This document shows, piece by piece, positions 5,692-5,815 of a stretch of DNA of 5,815 bases. The notes under the pieces are model-generated. The model searched no databases, was not told the DNA's origin, and worked only from the letters and a program-made list of their open reading frames with translations. The translations under genes and the position numbers were made by a program. Numbering within the stretch: position 1 is the stretch's first letter; each line of letters begins with the position of its first letter. This stretch comes from Fibrobacterota bacterium (GTDB lineage Bacteria; Fibrobacterota; Chitinivibrionia; Chitinivibrionales; Chitinispirillaceae). Location: positions 1 through 5,815 of the forward strand of contig JAEZKP010000028.1 in the NCBI GenBank assembly GCA_023436145.1. The letters run 5' to 3'.

Positions 5692-5815
5692 ATGAGATCG
5701 CAGTTTTCAACCAGGCCGCAGTTTTTATTTAATGATACTTATGATCATCCTGTAGCTCGCAAGTTCTATGAGAAATATAATCAAATTGACTCGATACTGG
5801 AAAATAATAATGAAA
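5692..5815 (+). CDS. N-terminal fragment of a probable transposase, 3' end outside window
   Basis: 41 codons are open from ATG 5692 to the right edge, beginning MRSQFSTRPQF and continuing with TYDHPVARKF and QIDSILENNNE. The DHPVAR segment followed by I-x-x-I-L-[ED]-x-N resembles the N-terminus of a group of DDE transposases that I remember as starting DHP-x-A-x-E-L and then I-x-x-I-L-D. That link is from memory and covers few residues. Supporting context is a strong -35 box, short leader inverted repeats and the gene-free degraded sequence upstream. It could instead be an unrelated hypothetical protein. Only about one tenth of a typical transposase is visible, so neither completeness nor activity can be judged. 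Confidence 0.45.
   Translation, partial: MRSQFSTRPQFLFNDTYDHPVARKFYEKYNQIDSILENNNE

Overview
The window looks like chromosomal DNA from a fibre-degrading bacterium of the Fibrobacterota (Fibrobacter/Chitinispirillum-like) or a close relative in the FCB group. This is inferred from gene content, not proven. Three secreted proteins share a Por-secretion-like beta module built around V-x-[IF]-F-[DN]-L-x-G. One is a feruloyl esterase, one a GH10 xylanase, and one carries tandem DUF3237-like domains. A GGAGG ribosome-binding site and sigma70-type promoters argue against a typical Bacteroidota genome.

Layout, all on the + strand. (1) 1-1161: the 3' part of a secreted feruloyl-esterase-D-like gene that runs off the left edge. 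(2) 1162-1514: a gap holding a three-hairpin element that ends in an intrinsic terminator, then a good promoter. (3) 1515-3110: a secreted protein with an interrupted regulatory-like domain and two DUF3237-like repeats. (4) 3111-3730: a terminator, a second copy of the three-hairpin element, a fold-rich leader and a candidate palindrome-controlled promoter. (5) 3731-4978: a GH10 endo-xylanase with a C-terminal sorting-like module, followed by a terminator. (6) 4979-5691: about 700 bases without a gene, containing weak traces of an IS end. (7) 5692 to the right edge: the start of a probable transposase.

The esterase and xylanase fit together functionally. The xylanase cuts the beta-1,4-xylan backbone, while the esterase removes feruloyl groups from arabinose side chains. 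The middle protein probably belongs to the same secreted plant-cell-wall kit, but its activity is unknown. Each gene appears to be its own transcription unit (own promoter and terminator), so this is a cluster rather than an operon.

The most notable items are the duplicated three-hairpin element, whose second stem shows compensatory changes between copies, and the module architecture shared by the first two proteins, in which a sorting-like domain is nested inside a carboxypeptidase-regulatory-like fold.
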